Below, one piece after another: positions 44,406 to 54,075 of a DNA stretch of 64,000 nucleotides. Under the pieces are notes generated by a model that was not told the DNA's origin, did not search any database, and worked only from the letters and a program-made list of their open reading frames with translations. Each line of letters opens with the position of its first letter. Within the stretch, counting starts at the first letter, position 1. A program made the translations under genes and the position numbers. This DNA is from Ascarosepion bandense (lineage: Eukaryota > Mollusca > Cephalopoda > Sepiida > Sepiidae). The stretch spans positions 2,194,501-2,258,500 of the forward strand of contig JBBBDQ010001686.1 in NCBI GenBank assembly GCA_037127315.1, given 5' to 3'.

Positions 44406-44622
44406 TTATAGTTACAAAGTTTGCCAAAAAGAATAACCAATTCTGAATATTTCTCGAACTGGCCTGATGTAAGCTACCAGATGAAACCTTGTTGGCCATG
44501 TTTGAACAAGCTCTCGTAGCGAGACTATTAATTCGGCTTAGGTCTCGTGTGAAACAATATCGATTTCACAATGTCTATTTTTTCATTTTCATTTTTAACA
44601 TTTTGTTTGTGTGATGTCGAAT

Positions 44623-45481
44623 TCTATATATATATAAAAGGCAAGATGTTTTGTGTGTCTGTCTGTCTATCTCTCTGTATGTATGTCCTTTATACAAATC
44701 CACAATTTTTATCCGATTCTCATCAAACTTCACACAAATATTCTTTGGGCGTCTGGTCAGATCATGGGCTACTTATTTTTTCCGATTTTCCCCCGATATC
44801 GGAAATCGATACTCAGATATCCGATCAGGTCTGATCAATAGCAGGATGTCAGCCTATTTATCGTGGTTCTTGCTGCAGAATTTGCTCTGACCTGGTAAAA
44901 TTATAGTTTTTAGTCTCAAACATTAGTAGATCTTCTCAGACTATTGATACCTCCGATATCCTAACGAATCTGATCAAAAACCGATATTCAGCCATCAATG
45001 CGGCTCATTTTCTCCAATTTTACTCGCGATGGGTACGATAAATGTTCATGGACTTACTTAGGTTAGTTTATCATTGGATGACTTACTTGACTCCGATATT
45101 GGAAATCGATACCGCGATATCTTCTCGGGTCGGATCAAAATCAGGTTTTCAGACATTTATTTTGTTTTTTGTTTCGGGTTTTGCTCTAAATAGGTATTCT
45201 TGTAGTTCTTAGTCTCAACCATGATACAATTTACTCAGAGGACTTATTTAGCCTTCAAAATTCAGTTTACAACGAAAAAAACGTATTTGATATCGATACC
45301 AGGAAATCAAAATTTAACTTACATCCATTTATTTTTCTTTCAGTCTACGGTTTCGCTTTGACTGGAAACAACTATCACATTTTAGTCTTTCGTGCCAACG
45401 TCCAAAGAGTTTGAGCTCCAGGTCCATGGATTAGTTTTAAAGCTTTCATTACACCTGAGCAAAGCCGGGCTATACTGCTAG
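44623..45481 (+). mobile_element. Helitron-like non-autonomous element, copy 3 (859 bp)
   Basis: Starts TCTATATATATATAAAAGGC, ends GCCGGGCTATACTGCTAG with T at 45482. The 3' half (45150-45481) matches 20397-20791 and 337-735. The 5' half (AATCCACAATTTTTATCCGA, CATCAAACTTCACACAAAT, and several GATATCGGAAATCGATAC-like repeats) is unique here. No Rep/helicase coding. Confidence 0.65.
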
Positions 45482-45504
45482 TGCTATATAAATATCTACC
45501 ATTA

Positions 45505-45590
45505 TCTACCATTTCCTCCGATGTAATCCCTATCAAAACAATGGCAATAAAATGCCTTGCTTGGGGTGATATGATTATTAAATTAAAAAA
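45505..45590 (+). mobile_element. LINE-B/SINE-3 tail fragment
   Basis: GATGTAATCCCTATC, AATGGCAATAAAATGCCTTG, CTTGGGGTGATATGATTA and an A-rich end: only the last ~60 bp of the shared tail. Confidence 0.65.
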
Positions 45591-45972
45591 TTAAAAAATA
45601 AAAAAAACATTTAGAAGTTATCTGGATTTTCTTTACGGCTTTCTGAGTATGCCATATTAAATATGAGGAAACTGCTTTCAATAAACTCTGAAAAAGTATT
45701 TGTATGAATTTTCTGAGTATTTGTGCGTTTTTAAAAGTATTTGTTTTTGTGTAGGATATTGATATGTTCAGGTTTTTTCAAAGCTCATTGCCTTTTCGCG
45801 TGTTTGTTAGTCTGTATGTGTTCTGCGTGTTTGTTTATGTGTGTTTTGTATTTTCGTCTGTAATTATTCTGTGGGTTGATATTTACTCTTCTCCCCCACT
45901 TGAGAGATATGGGACACAAGGTCTTTTTTATAGTGGGGAACATGAGCGCGTACGCCCAAGTAATTGGTCAAT
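45591..45972. other. No gene seen
   Basis: TG/T-rich with no recognised features. Confidence 0.4.
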
Positions 45973-46447
45973 CATTAACTCCACCCACGTCTATTGAACA
46001 GATGAAGAGGCTCATCCCTTGTTCCCTGTTTAGGATGTGGTTTCCGGCTTTCTCTTTTCTAATCTTTTCACTTTTCTTTTTTATTTTCAATTGGAGTAGA
46101 TAGACTAAACTATCGCCCGGTTCACACTCCACCCACGTCTATGGAACAGGTGTAGAGGCTCATCCCTTGTTCCCTGTTTAGTTTGTGGTTTTCGACTTTC
46201 TCTTTTCCAATCTTTTCACTTTTCTTTTTTTTTCCTTTTTTTTTTTCAATTGGAGTAGATAGACTAAACCATCGTCCGGTTCACACTCCACCCTCGTCTA
46301 TTGAACAGGTGAAGAGACTCATCCCTTGTTCCCTGTTTAGGATGTGATTTCTGGCTTTCTCTTTTACAATCTTTTCATTCTTACGTAGCCCCCTGCGCAT
46401 CAGTGGCGCTACCGCCTTGCTCGGGGTGATATGATGAAAAAAAAAAA
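45973..46447 (+). mobile_element. SINE-3 with three heads (first truncated) and one tail
   Basis: Heads: first from CCACCCACGTCTATTGAACA at 45981, second GGAGTAGATAGACTAAACTA at 46094, third at 46253. Tail: CTTACGTAGCCCCCTGCGCA, TCAGTGGCGCTACCGCC, TTGCTCGGGGTGATATGATG and A-run to 46447. Confidence 0.85.
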
Positions 46448-47270
46448 TACCTATCCAACCGCTCTATACAGGTCTTAAACTGGTCTTATTCTGTCTTAAT
46501 TGGTCATTTGCCCCCCACTCCCAGCCCAAAGGCCTGAGCCCATTTAATAGTTCTGTGTGTTTATCTGTGACTATGGCGTGTCTGTCTATTTGTGTTCTCC
46601 GTGTGTGCCATTGTGCTTTTGTGCGTCTATACGTACTCTTTCTCTCTCTCTTTCTGTGTGTGTGTGTGTGTTTCCTGTGTTTGCGTTGGTTGGTTGTGTA
46701 CAGAGCAGTTTCGTTACAAGCAAGGATTGGCCTTCGTACAAATTCGGTATAGGGTGACAATCAATGCACGGTTATCGCCCTTGAATCAATTACTTATCGG
46801 CGGAGATAAGATGATTGCCAGATGGCGTTTCGAAAGTCAAACATAAACACTTGATCGCCTCCCATTTCCCAAACAAAGCTCCTCCACCAGCACCCGCACG
46901 TTTCCTTTCTCCTTCACCTCAACCTTAAACTTTGACATTTCTATATTCTCTCAATGCTGTAGAAGCATAAAACTGTTGATAAACCCTAGACGAAACATTT
47001 CCACAAATTTTAACAAACTAGAAGTTTTTGAAATATGCTGATGTCTTGAAATCCTCACAGAATGTGATATTATTGAGGTTGCTGCTAATATTTTTTTGGC
47101 AGGATTTATAAACTTTCCATTTCGTTCAGTCTCGCAAACCAACCGATGTAATTCAAATATGCTGGTTGGTTTGGAAACATACTTTTAGAAGAACCCTACT
47201 TTGCGGTTTAATAATTTCTTTAAGTTAATTTTAATTTGAGGATTTCATGGTAAACAAAATTTGACATCAT
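46448..47270. other. No gene seen
   Basis: Mixed sequence with a short (TG)n at 46656-46670. Reading frames lack recognisable domains. Confidence 0.4.
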
Positions 47271-47779
47271 ATAGTATGTGGCCTACCTCTTTGATTTTTG
47301 TAAGTATGTGGCCTACCTCTTTGATTCTGGTATAGTATGTGGCCGACCTCTTTGATTCTTGCATAGTGTGTGGCCTACCCCGTCGATTCTGGTAAAGTAT
47401 GTTGCCTACCTCTTTGGTTCTTGTATAGTATGTGGCCTACATCTTTGATTCTTGTATAGTATGTGGCCTATATCGTTGATTCTGGTATAGTATGTGGCCT
47501 ACCTCTTTGATTCTGGTATAGTATGTGGCCTACCTCTTTGATTCTTGTATAGTATGTGGCCTATACCTTTGATTATTGTATAGTATGTGGCCCACCTCTT
47601 TGATTCTGGTATAGTATGTAGCCTGCGCCTTTTATTATTGTATAGTATTAGGCCTACCTCATTAATTTTTGTATAATATGAGGCCTACCTCATTGATTCT
47701 TGTATAGTATGTGGCCTACCTCATTGATTCTTGTTTAGTATGTGGCCTAAATCTTGAATTCTTGTATATTATGTGGCTT
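47271..47779. repeat. 31-bp minisatellite, about 16 copies
   Basis: Unit TAGTATGTGGCCTACCTCTT followed by TGATTCT(T/G)GTA, with scattered substitutions. It runs directly into the (CTT)n of a LINE-A 3' end. Confidence 0.93.
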
Positions 47780-48990
47780 TCTTCTTCTTCTTCTTCTTCT
47801 GTTTGACATATCGCTTTAGGACGTAGGCGTTCATGGCCTTCCACATCTCGCTATTCTTAATAGCTCTTAACAAGCGTTTACCTGTTACCCCTCTCAAACT
47901 CCACTTTGCCATTCATTTGCTGAAGCCCATCAATTATTTTACGCTTTGTTTTCCCTGTCACTCTTTCCTTCTCTCTTATGTGTGAGTATTAGATTCACCA
48001 AGCCCTACATTCTCATGACACGTTCCAGGAACTTCAACTGTCTTTTTCCTGATGTTAAGTATTAATTTCCTTTTTGTTTCCATCCTCTCCAAAACCACAT
48101 CGTTGCTCATATACGTCCCTGGTATCCTGCCATATTTAAGGACAGACCTCACATAAAAATCCAGTACTCTGTTCTTTGTTTCCAGCAACATTTTCCTGTC
48201 TCTTAAGACTCTACTCAGCTTCTGGAATGCATCATTGGTCATGCCAATTCGCCTTCGGATCTCGGTATCGCACTTTCCGTCTTCTGTTAGAACAATTCCC
48301 AGCTCTTTAAATTTCTGTACCTGGTTGATTTCAGTATCCCCGACTTGTAGTGTTATATAGCAATATACAACAAACAGACAACACGGGTATATATAAAAAT
48401 ATGAGTTATATTTTTATTAATGACGATGAACCGTGTAGCCTAGGGAACAGAGAGTGAGAGAGCGCGCTTCCAAGGGTTGACGGGGGGGGGTCGTCTGTTG
48501 CTCCTCTGGTCTGTCTGTCCGGACTGTCTCTGTCTCTCTGCCTCTCTCTGCCCGACTCCGTGTTTTCGCGGTCTTTATATATCTTCCAAAACCGGGACTT
48601 GTTTCTTCCGGCTTTGCCTTGATCACGCGACGCCCACGCGACGCCTACGTAATTCTCAGAGTCACCTGTCTGTTTGCCTCTGAGTTATTTCCGCATCTGC
48701 CGGAAATAGGGTCAAAGTGACATCCGTTACTTTTCACCGACCGGAAACAACACGGCTTGTATCAGCCTTTCCTCGGGTGGGCCAGACCGTTATATTACAG
48801 TAGTTGGCATTTTGGGTTCCTCGGTTTACTGATTACCATGCATTTAGTTTCCTTGTAGTTTATTTGTCGTTTCTTTCCACTTTCTTCAACTACTTCCTGG
48901 AAGAGGTCATGTAATTTCCTTTCCGTGTTTGCTCTCGGGACTGTATCATATGATACTTCAATGTCCACAGGCACAACCCAACATATGGAC
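47780..48990 (-). pseudogene. LINE-A RT-region fragment split by a solo LTR
   Basis: Minus strand: the outer part 48990-48804 reads TKCMVISKP-RNPKCQLQ (frameshifted; includes KLHDLFQEVVEESG-like upstream). After the LTR, 48350-47800 reads VGDTEINQVQKFKELGIVLT, GKCDTEIRRRIGMTNDAFQK, LSRVLRDRKMLLETKNRVLD, FYVRSVLKYG, DVVLERMETKRKLILNIRK, then degraded tail to (AAG)n. Removing 48351-48799 and one CTAC joins CQLQ to VGDT exactly as in the LINE-A copies at 53975 and 7600. A deletion removes the ECWTISS-to-VSN part. Confidence 0.82.
48351..48799 (-). mobile_element. Solo LTR, family 1, copy 2 (449 bp)
   Basis: On the minus strand TGTAATATAACGG ... GCTATATAACA, flanked by the 4-bp duplication (GTAG on the plus strand at 48347-48350 and 48800-48803). 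TATA-like ATATATAAAG and AATAAAAATATAAC polyadenylation region are in the expected order. A run of nine G (plus strand, about 48482-48490) lies inside. It is inserted in a LINE-A sequence, so the empty site is known. Confidence 0.9.
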
Positions 48991-48999
48991 CAAAGTTAC

Positions 49000-49003
<4 letters not shown>

Positions 49004-49033
<30 letters not shown>
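49004..49033. repeat. (TA)n microsatellite
   Basis: A TA run between the LINE-A fragment and the composite-unit array. Confidence 0.9.
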
Positions 49034-49034
<1 letters not shown>

Positions 49035-49036
<2 letters not shown>

Positions 49037-50200
49037 GTGACAATCTCGTAGCACTTAAACCCCTTTCTCTTGTTACTCCAACCAAATTCTGCTCTGCCAT
49101 CCATTTGCTCAAGCCCATAAATCTAGAATATAAATTTATAGAAACTAGCTCGGCCACAAAATGAGGGATCAGTTTATGTATTGATTATAATATAAAATTG
49201 ATCCCCCACTTTATATTTTCCCTGAATATTAATAAATAGGCTTTCTGTGCCTAGGGAAGCTGCTTTTTCTTCAATGTGCCTTGTCTCTTCAGGACGGATA
49301 TGATTCATTGCCTTCCACATCCTCCTATCCCTTGTAGCTCTTCACACACTTTCTCTTGTTACCTCTCTCAAACCCTGCTCTGCCATCCATTTGCTCTAGC
49401 CCATAAATCTAGAATACAAATGTATAGAACCTAGCATGGCCATAAATGAGGGATCAGTTTATATATTGATTATTATAGAGAATTGATCCCCCACTTTATA
49501 TTTTACTGGAACGGTAATAAATAAGCTTTCTGAGTCTAGGGAGGTGTCTTTCTCTATGTGCCGTTGCCCTTCAGAACATAGGCGATCATGGCCTTCCACA
49601 TCTTCCTATCTCTTGTAGATCTTCACACCTTTTCTCTTGTTACCTCTCTCAAACCCTGCTCTGCCATCCATTTGCTCTAGCCCATAAATCTAGAATATAA
49701 ATATATAGAAACTAGCATGGCCATAAAGCGAGGGATCGGTTTATGTATTGATAATTATATAGAATTGATCCCCCACTTTATATTTTACTGGCACGGTAAT
49801 AAATATGCTTTTTTCAGTTTAGGTAGGCTTCTTCTTCTATATGCCGTTGCCCTTCAGGACGTAGGCGATCATGGCCCTCCACATTGTAGTTCTTAACACC
49901 CTTTCTTTTGTCACCCCTTCCAAACCCTTTTCTGCCATCCATTTGCTCTAGCCCATTAATCTAGAATATAAATATATAGAAACTAGCATGGCCATAAAGC
50001 GAAGGATCAGTTTATGTATTGATAATTATATAGAATTGCTCCCCCACTTTATATTTTACTGGAACGGTAATAAATAAGCTTTCTGAATCTAGGGAGGCTT
50101 CTTCTTCTATCCACCGTGGCCCTTTAGGATGTAGGTGATAATGGCCCTCCACATCTCCCGATCCCTTGCAGTTCTTAACATCCTTTCTCTTGTTCCCCTA
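49035..50200 (-). repeat. Tandem array of ~280-bp composite units, reverse orientation
   Basis: Same unit as 24003-25440 on the other strand: (CTT) end, CCTTCAGGACGTAGGCGATC, ATGGCC(T)TCCACAT, CTCTTGTTACC, CCATCCATTTGCTC, CATAAATCTAGAATATAAAT, then the near-palindrome (GAGGGATCAGTTTATGTATT ... GAATTGATCCCCCACTTTAT). Palindrome ends fall near 49206, 49491, 49772 and 50043, spacings of about 285, 281 and 271. Confidence 0.87.
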
Positions 50201-50375
50201 TCCAAATCCTGCTGGTGCTATCCTCTTCATCCTCTTCATCCTTCTGTAGAACGACATTTCTGTTGCGGCAAGCCTTTAAATTTTGGATAACGTCTTTTGC
50301 TATAGCAATGTCCCTTTGGGTTTTGGTTTAGCATCTACTTTCATCTGATAAAACACTCAATTTCTAGATATTTAT
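50200..50375 (-). mobile_element. LINE-A fragment
   Basis: Plus-strand view: CATCCTTCTGTAGAACGACA, then GTTGCGGCAAGCC, matching the LINE-A EMWFYRRM region; then ATGTCCCTTTGGGTTTTGGT, CTACTTTCATCTGA as a worn IAKDAF/GKCDTEI region. Confidence 0.55.
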
Positions 50376-50902
50376 TGTTATGTCGTGAGTAAGAATAAAT
50401 AACTCAACAACAGGAATAGGTTAATTGTTGTATTCCGTGAAAATAGTATTTACAAAGGTTATTAGTATCCAATACAAGAATAAAGGTTAATCGTCTCAAC
50501 CGTCGTAAGACGTAGTATGAGCAATGGGTACTTCCGGGTCGTCACCGGAAGTCTACGACTGACTTGTCGATCGGCTGCTCGGCACACTCTATATTTAGTT
50601 GTCCCTCCCAGTAAGGGCAACATGTGACACATGGTCAGTTATAACTGGGATTTCCGGGCTATATGGCCCGGCCAAAAAATGTCTGTCTATTTTTGCCTAG
50701 TCGTGCCTCTACCCTTCGGCGGAACCACGACTGGGTTATAGCTCTCTGCTCGGAAGCAGAGAGCGCCCTCTACCCGAAGGCAGAGGGCTGACAGTGTCGT
50801 AGTAGAGTACGGCTGCTCGGCACACTCTCCTACATAGATGCCACCATTACTTTACATAGTAATGGAATAATCCATTATAGCAGCATAGGCGCGGGCGTCC
50901 CA
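50376..50902. mobile_element. 527-bp structured element with 8-bp flanking repeat
   Basis: Bounded by ATATTTAT at 50368-50375 and 50903-50910, inside LINE-A-derived DNA. It starts TGTTATGTCGTGAG and ends GCGGGCGTCCCA. It is much more GC-rich than its surroundings and full of foldbacks: CTTCCGGGTCGTCACCGGAAG, TCTCTGCTCGGAAGCAGAGA, CTCTACCCGAAGGCAGAG, and AGTCGTG...CACGACT. The phrase CGGCTGCTCGGCACACTCT occurs twice (50570 and 50811). TG...CA ends would suit an LTR; 8-bp duplications suit hAT-type transposons, but the ends are not convincing inverted repeats. Family unknown. Confidence 0.6.
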
Positions 50903-51211
50903 ATATTTATAAGTTTTGTTTAATTCTAGTATCTCTGAATTTTAGTTCGCTTGTTAGAATATTTCTTTTACTGACAGCCATACATCCTTTCTTTCTTAGA
51001 ATTTGTGATTAATCCTTTGTTTTCGTTTTTCCTTTGTTGATAGCATTGTTTGAAATTACTACTACAGAACGTAGACGATCTTAGCTCTCCACGACTTCAT
51101 CTCCCTAGTAGCTCTTAATAAACTATATTTTACTGCTATTTCCCCTAAACATTGTTCCGGCATCCAATTACTCAAGTTTACTAATTATATTATACGTCGT
51201 TTTCCTCTGTT

Positions 51212-51495
51212 CAGTCAGTTTAGTGATACACGCTTTGGGCGATTATGTCTCGAAAGAGACATGACTGACTGGGCAGAAGATTATCCCGCAGTAGGTTGCC
51301 ATTTCTTTTTGCAAGGCTATAGAACCCAATCTGTCCTGTTATTTAACACATAACTGGAAGGAAGAGACGAATTAATACCTTTCCCAATGGGATCTGTGTG
51401 TAAGTGAATGCAAGAAATTCATCCGGAATTCGAACTCGACTTCCAATTTGTCGTTTCGAATCTATATCCACTGCACCACACCGCACATCTCGCAC
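51212..51495 (-). mobile_element. SINE-1, near full length
   Basis: Minus strand 5' head: A box TGGTGCAGTGG (about 51480) and B box GAGTTCGAATTCC (about 51430), then body and 3' stem-loop (TGTCTCGAAAGAGACA near 51247) and an ACTGAAC end. One of two copies here with both promoter boxes. Confidence 0.87.
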
Positions 51496-51601
51496 TGTTC
51501 GTCTTGCCTTAATATGTGTCCTGTGTGTATCAGTTTTTCCCCATCCACAAAGTCCTCATTATGAGACCCAGAAACCTCATTTGTCTCTCTCTGATGTTAA
51601 G

Positions 51602-52003
51602 CTGATTTTCTAAGCGTAGCTTAGATGTGGCATAAGGTCTAAGTATGGGACACCCAGTTAGAATCGAACTCACTACTCAATTGTAAGGGTTCTAACGAGA
51701 CAAGCTTGTTAACCATTACACCACCTCGAGGTGCCCAATTGTGATTTTCTAAGCGGGGCTTAGATGTGGCACAAGGCCGAAAGTATGGGACACTAAGAGA
51801 GGATCGAACTCACTACTCAATTGTAATGATTTTAGCGAGACAAGCTTGTTAACCATTACACCAACTCGATGTGTCCAATGGTGATTTTCTAAGTGTGGCT
51901 TAGATGTGGCACAAGGCCAAAAGTGTGGGACACTCAGAGAGGATCGAACTCACTACTCAACTGTAATGATTTTAACGAGACAAACTTGTTAACCATTACA
52001 CCC
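51602..52003 (-). mobile_element. Three tandem SINE-2 tRNA-like heads
   Basis: Three direct copies starting (plus view) at CTGATTTTCTAAGCG 51602, GTGATTTTCTAAGCGGG 51741 and GTGATTTTCTAAGTGTG 51881, i.e. periods of 139 and 140 bp. Each on the minus strand has an A box (TGGTGTAATGGTTAAC), a B box (GAGTTCGATCC/T), and the CCATACTTTCGGCCTTGTGC block. Three potential RNA polymerase III promoters point the same way. Confidence 0.88.
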
Positions 52004-52171
52004 ACTCTTTCTGGTGTAAAGTCTTAGGTTCGTTTTTGTTTTTATTTCATCCAAAACTTCGTCGTTACTCTCATTTTCAGTCCATGATATTTTGAGCATC
52101 CTTCTAGAAAACCATATTTCTGTTGCTTCAAGTGACATCTTTATCTTTGTGTTTGAGTTTTGAGTTTTGTC

Positions 52172-53405
52172 TAATGGCATATTAACACCTCTGTGGGTTA
52201 TTTAATGCCAAAATGGTGGGTATTTAAGGTATTTTTAATGTTTGGTTATAGTGCGAAGGTTGATTTAGTCAGATTGTAATTAAATGTTTTTGTTTTTATT
52301 CTTTTTTATTTTAGAAAACTGAAAATGTCTTCTAGTTTTGCATTCAAAAATGTTTCGATGAGAATAATGGCATATCAACACCTATGTTGGTTATTTAATG
52401 CCAAAAAGCCGGGTATTTTTTTAATGTTCGGTTATAGTAAGAAAGTTGATTTACTCAGATTATAATTAAATTTTTTTGTTTTTATTGTTTTTATTTTAGA
52501 AAACTGAAAATGTCTTCTAGTTTTGTATTCAAAAATGTTTTGATGAGAAAAATGGCACATCAACAACTCTATGGGTTATTTAATGCCAAAAAGCTGGGTT
52601 TTAAGATATTTTTTATTGTTCAGTTATAGTAAGAAAGTTGATTTTCTCTGATTATAATTAAATCTTTTTGTTTTTATTGTTTTTATTTTAGAAAACTGAA
52701 AATGTCTTCTAGTTTTGTATTCAAAAATGTTTTGATGAGAAAAATGGCATATCAACACCTCTGTGGGTTATTTAATGCCAAAAAGCTGGGTTATAGTGAG
52801 AAGGTTGATTTAGTCAGATTGTAATTAATTTTTTTTTTGTTTTCTTCTTTTTTATTTTAGAAAACTGAAAATGTTTTCGAGTTTTGCATTCAAACATGTT
52901 TTCATGAGAATATTTTTTCCTTCAAAAATGTGTTATGGTAATAATTTTTTCTTCAAAAATGTATTGTTGATCATATTTTTCCTTCGAAAAAGAATATTTT
53001 TCTATAAAAGTCTATTATTATGTATATGTTTTTATAAAAGTGTATTTTTATACTTTTATATTGTTTTGACTCCAGTTTTAGTTTGAGTTTTGTTTAACGC
53101 ATATCAATCTCTGTGGGTTATTGAATACCAATAAGGTGGGATTTTAACGTATTTTTTCAATGTTTGGTTATAGTGAGAAGGATGATTTAGTCAGATGCTA
53201 CTGAAAATTTTTGTTTTTATTCTTTTTTACCTTAGAAAACTTAAAATGTCTTCTAAATTTATATTAAAAATTGTTTTGTTGAGAATAATGTTTTTTCTTC
53301 AAAAATGTGTTATGATAATAATTTTTTCTTCAAAAATATTTATTTTTCTATAAAAGTCTATTTTTATTCTTTCATATTGTTTTGATTCCAGTTTGGGTGT
53401 TAACT
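52172..53405. repeat. ~190-bp satellite, five copies, last one stretched
   Basis: Units start near 52177, 52368, 52552, 52745 and 53096 at ATGGCATAT(C/T)AACACCTCTG, then TGGGTTATTTAATGCCAAAA, a GGTTATAGT(G/A)AGAA(G/A)GTTGAT block, and TTAGAAAACTGAAAATGTCT, TCTAGTTTTG(C/T)ATTCAAAAA. Spacings are 191, 184, 193 and 351; the fourth unit has an internal expansion of TTTTTCTTCAAAAATGT and TTTTTCTATAAAAGT pieces (52905-53060). Confidence 0.87.
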
Positions 53406-53559
53406 ATTTCCCCATAGCTGGTACCCTAACAGGTGCTACCGCTCCGGGTCATGGTGGACCAGGGAACAAGTGCAATTAAGAGGTGGTCATGCTCTTCACA
53501 ACCTCCCAATCAGAGGTCTTGCTGCCGGGTGCAGTTTACCGGCCTGCCCAGGACCAAGA

Positions 53560-54075
53560 CCGTGTACCTGTGTTTAATAAACATTCCGTACAAGAACTTG
53601 ACAGAGATTCTCGGCAACTTTGACAAATTTGGAAGAGACATTAGTGTAATCAAGAACCTTTACAAGCAGAAAAAGGGCAGGAAACGAGTTCAGCAAATAT
53701 ACAAAGATAGAAAGGAATGTAAGACAAGAATGTGTCGTCTTACCAGATCTATTGAACGTAAACAGAAAGACAATTCTGAAAAACCTAGAAGTCATGCCAG
53801 GATTTGTCATTGGCAGCACAATCTGAACAACAAAAGATACGCAGACGGCAGTATTGATAGCAAACATGGAAAGGAAGCCACAAGACCTTCTACAGAAGGT
53901 AGCTAAATAAGCGGAAAGAAAAGACTATCAACTACAAAAAATCGAATGCATGGTCATCAGCAAAAAGAGGGACCTAAAATGTCAGCTACAGGCCGGGGAT
54001 ACTAAAATCAAGCAGGTACAGAAATTTAAATATCTGGGATATGTTCTAACAGTTGATGGAAAGTGCGTAATTGAG
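53560..54075 (+). pseudogene. LINE-A reverse transcriptase palm fragment
   Basis: Plus strand: NLTEILGNFDKFGRDISVIK NLYK (53596 on), RKECKTRMC, then in shifted frames LPDLFNVNRKTILKNLEVM-type, MPGFVIGSTI, LNNKRYADG, LIANMERKPQDLLQKVAK-stop, ECMVISKKRDLKCQLQAGDT, KIKQVQKFKYLGYVLTVDGK. The catalytic box is RYAD followed by a 2-bp deletion that destroys the second Asp codon (CAGACG-GCAGTA versus CAGATGATGCAGTG at 7770). It ends where the GGGTTTTAAGCATTTGA satellite begins. Confidence 0.82.

Larger units (their letters stand above)
50930..52180 (-). pseudogene. LINE-A ORF2 remnant with two SINE insertions
   Basis: Plus-strand view: a worn C-terminal piece 51061-51210 (GAACGTAGACGATCTTAGCT, CTAGTAGCTCTTAATAA), interrupted by SINE-1. 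It resumes at about 51545-51600 (GACCCAGAAACCTCATTTGT, CTCTCTCTGATGTTAAG = LKFLGH/ RKR region), is interrupted by three SINE-2 heads, and resumes at 52010-52150 (minus-strand MSLEATEIWFSRRMLKISWT, ENESNDEVLDE). Collinearity with intact LINE-A copies supports one original insertion later split twice. Confidence 0.7.

Noticed and set aside
53433..53560. N-terminal extension of the LINE-A frame as a separate gene
   Set aside because: Residues before NLTEILGNFD do not match LINE-A or another family, and the frame is only open by chance.
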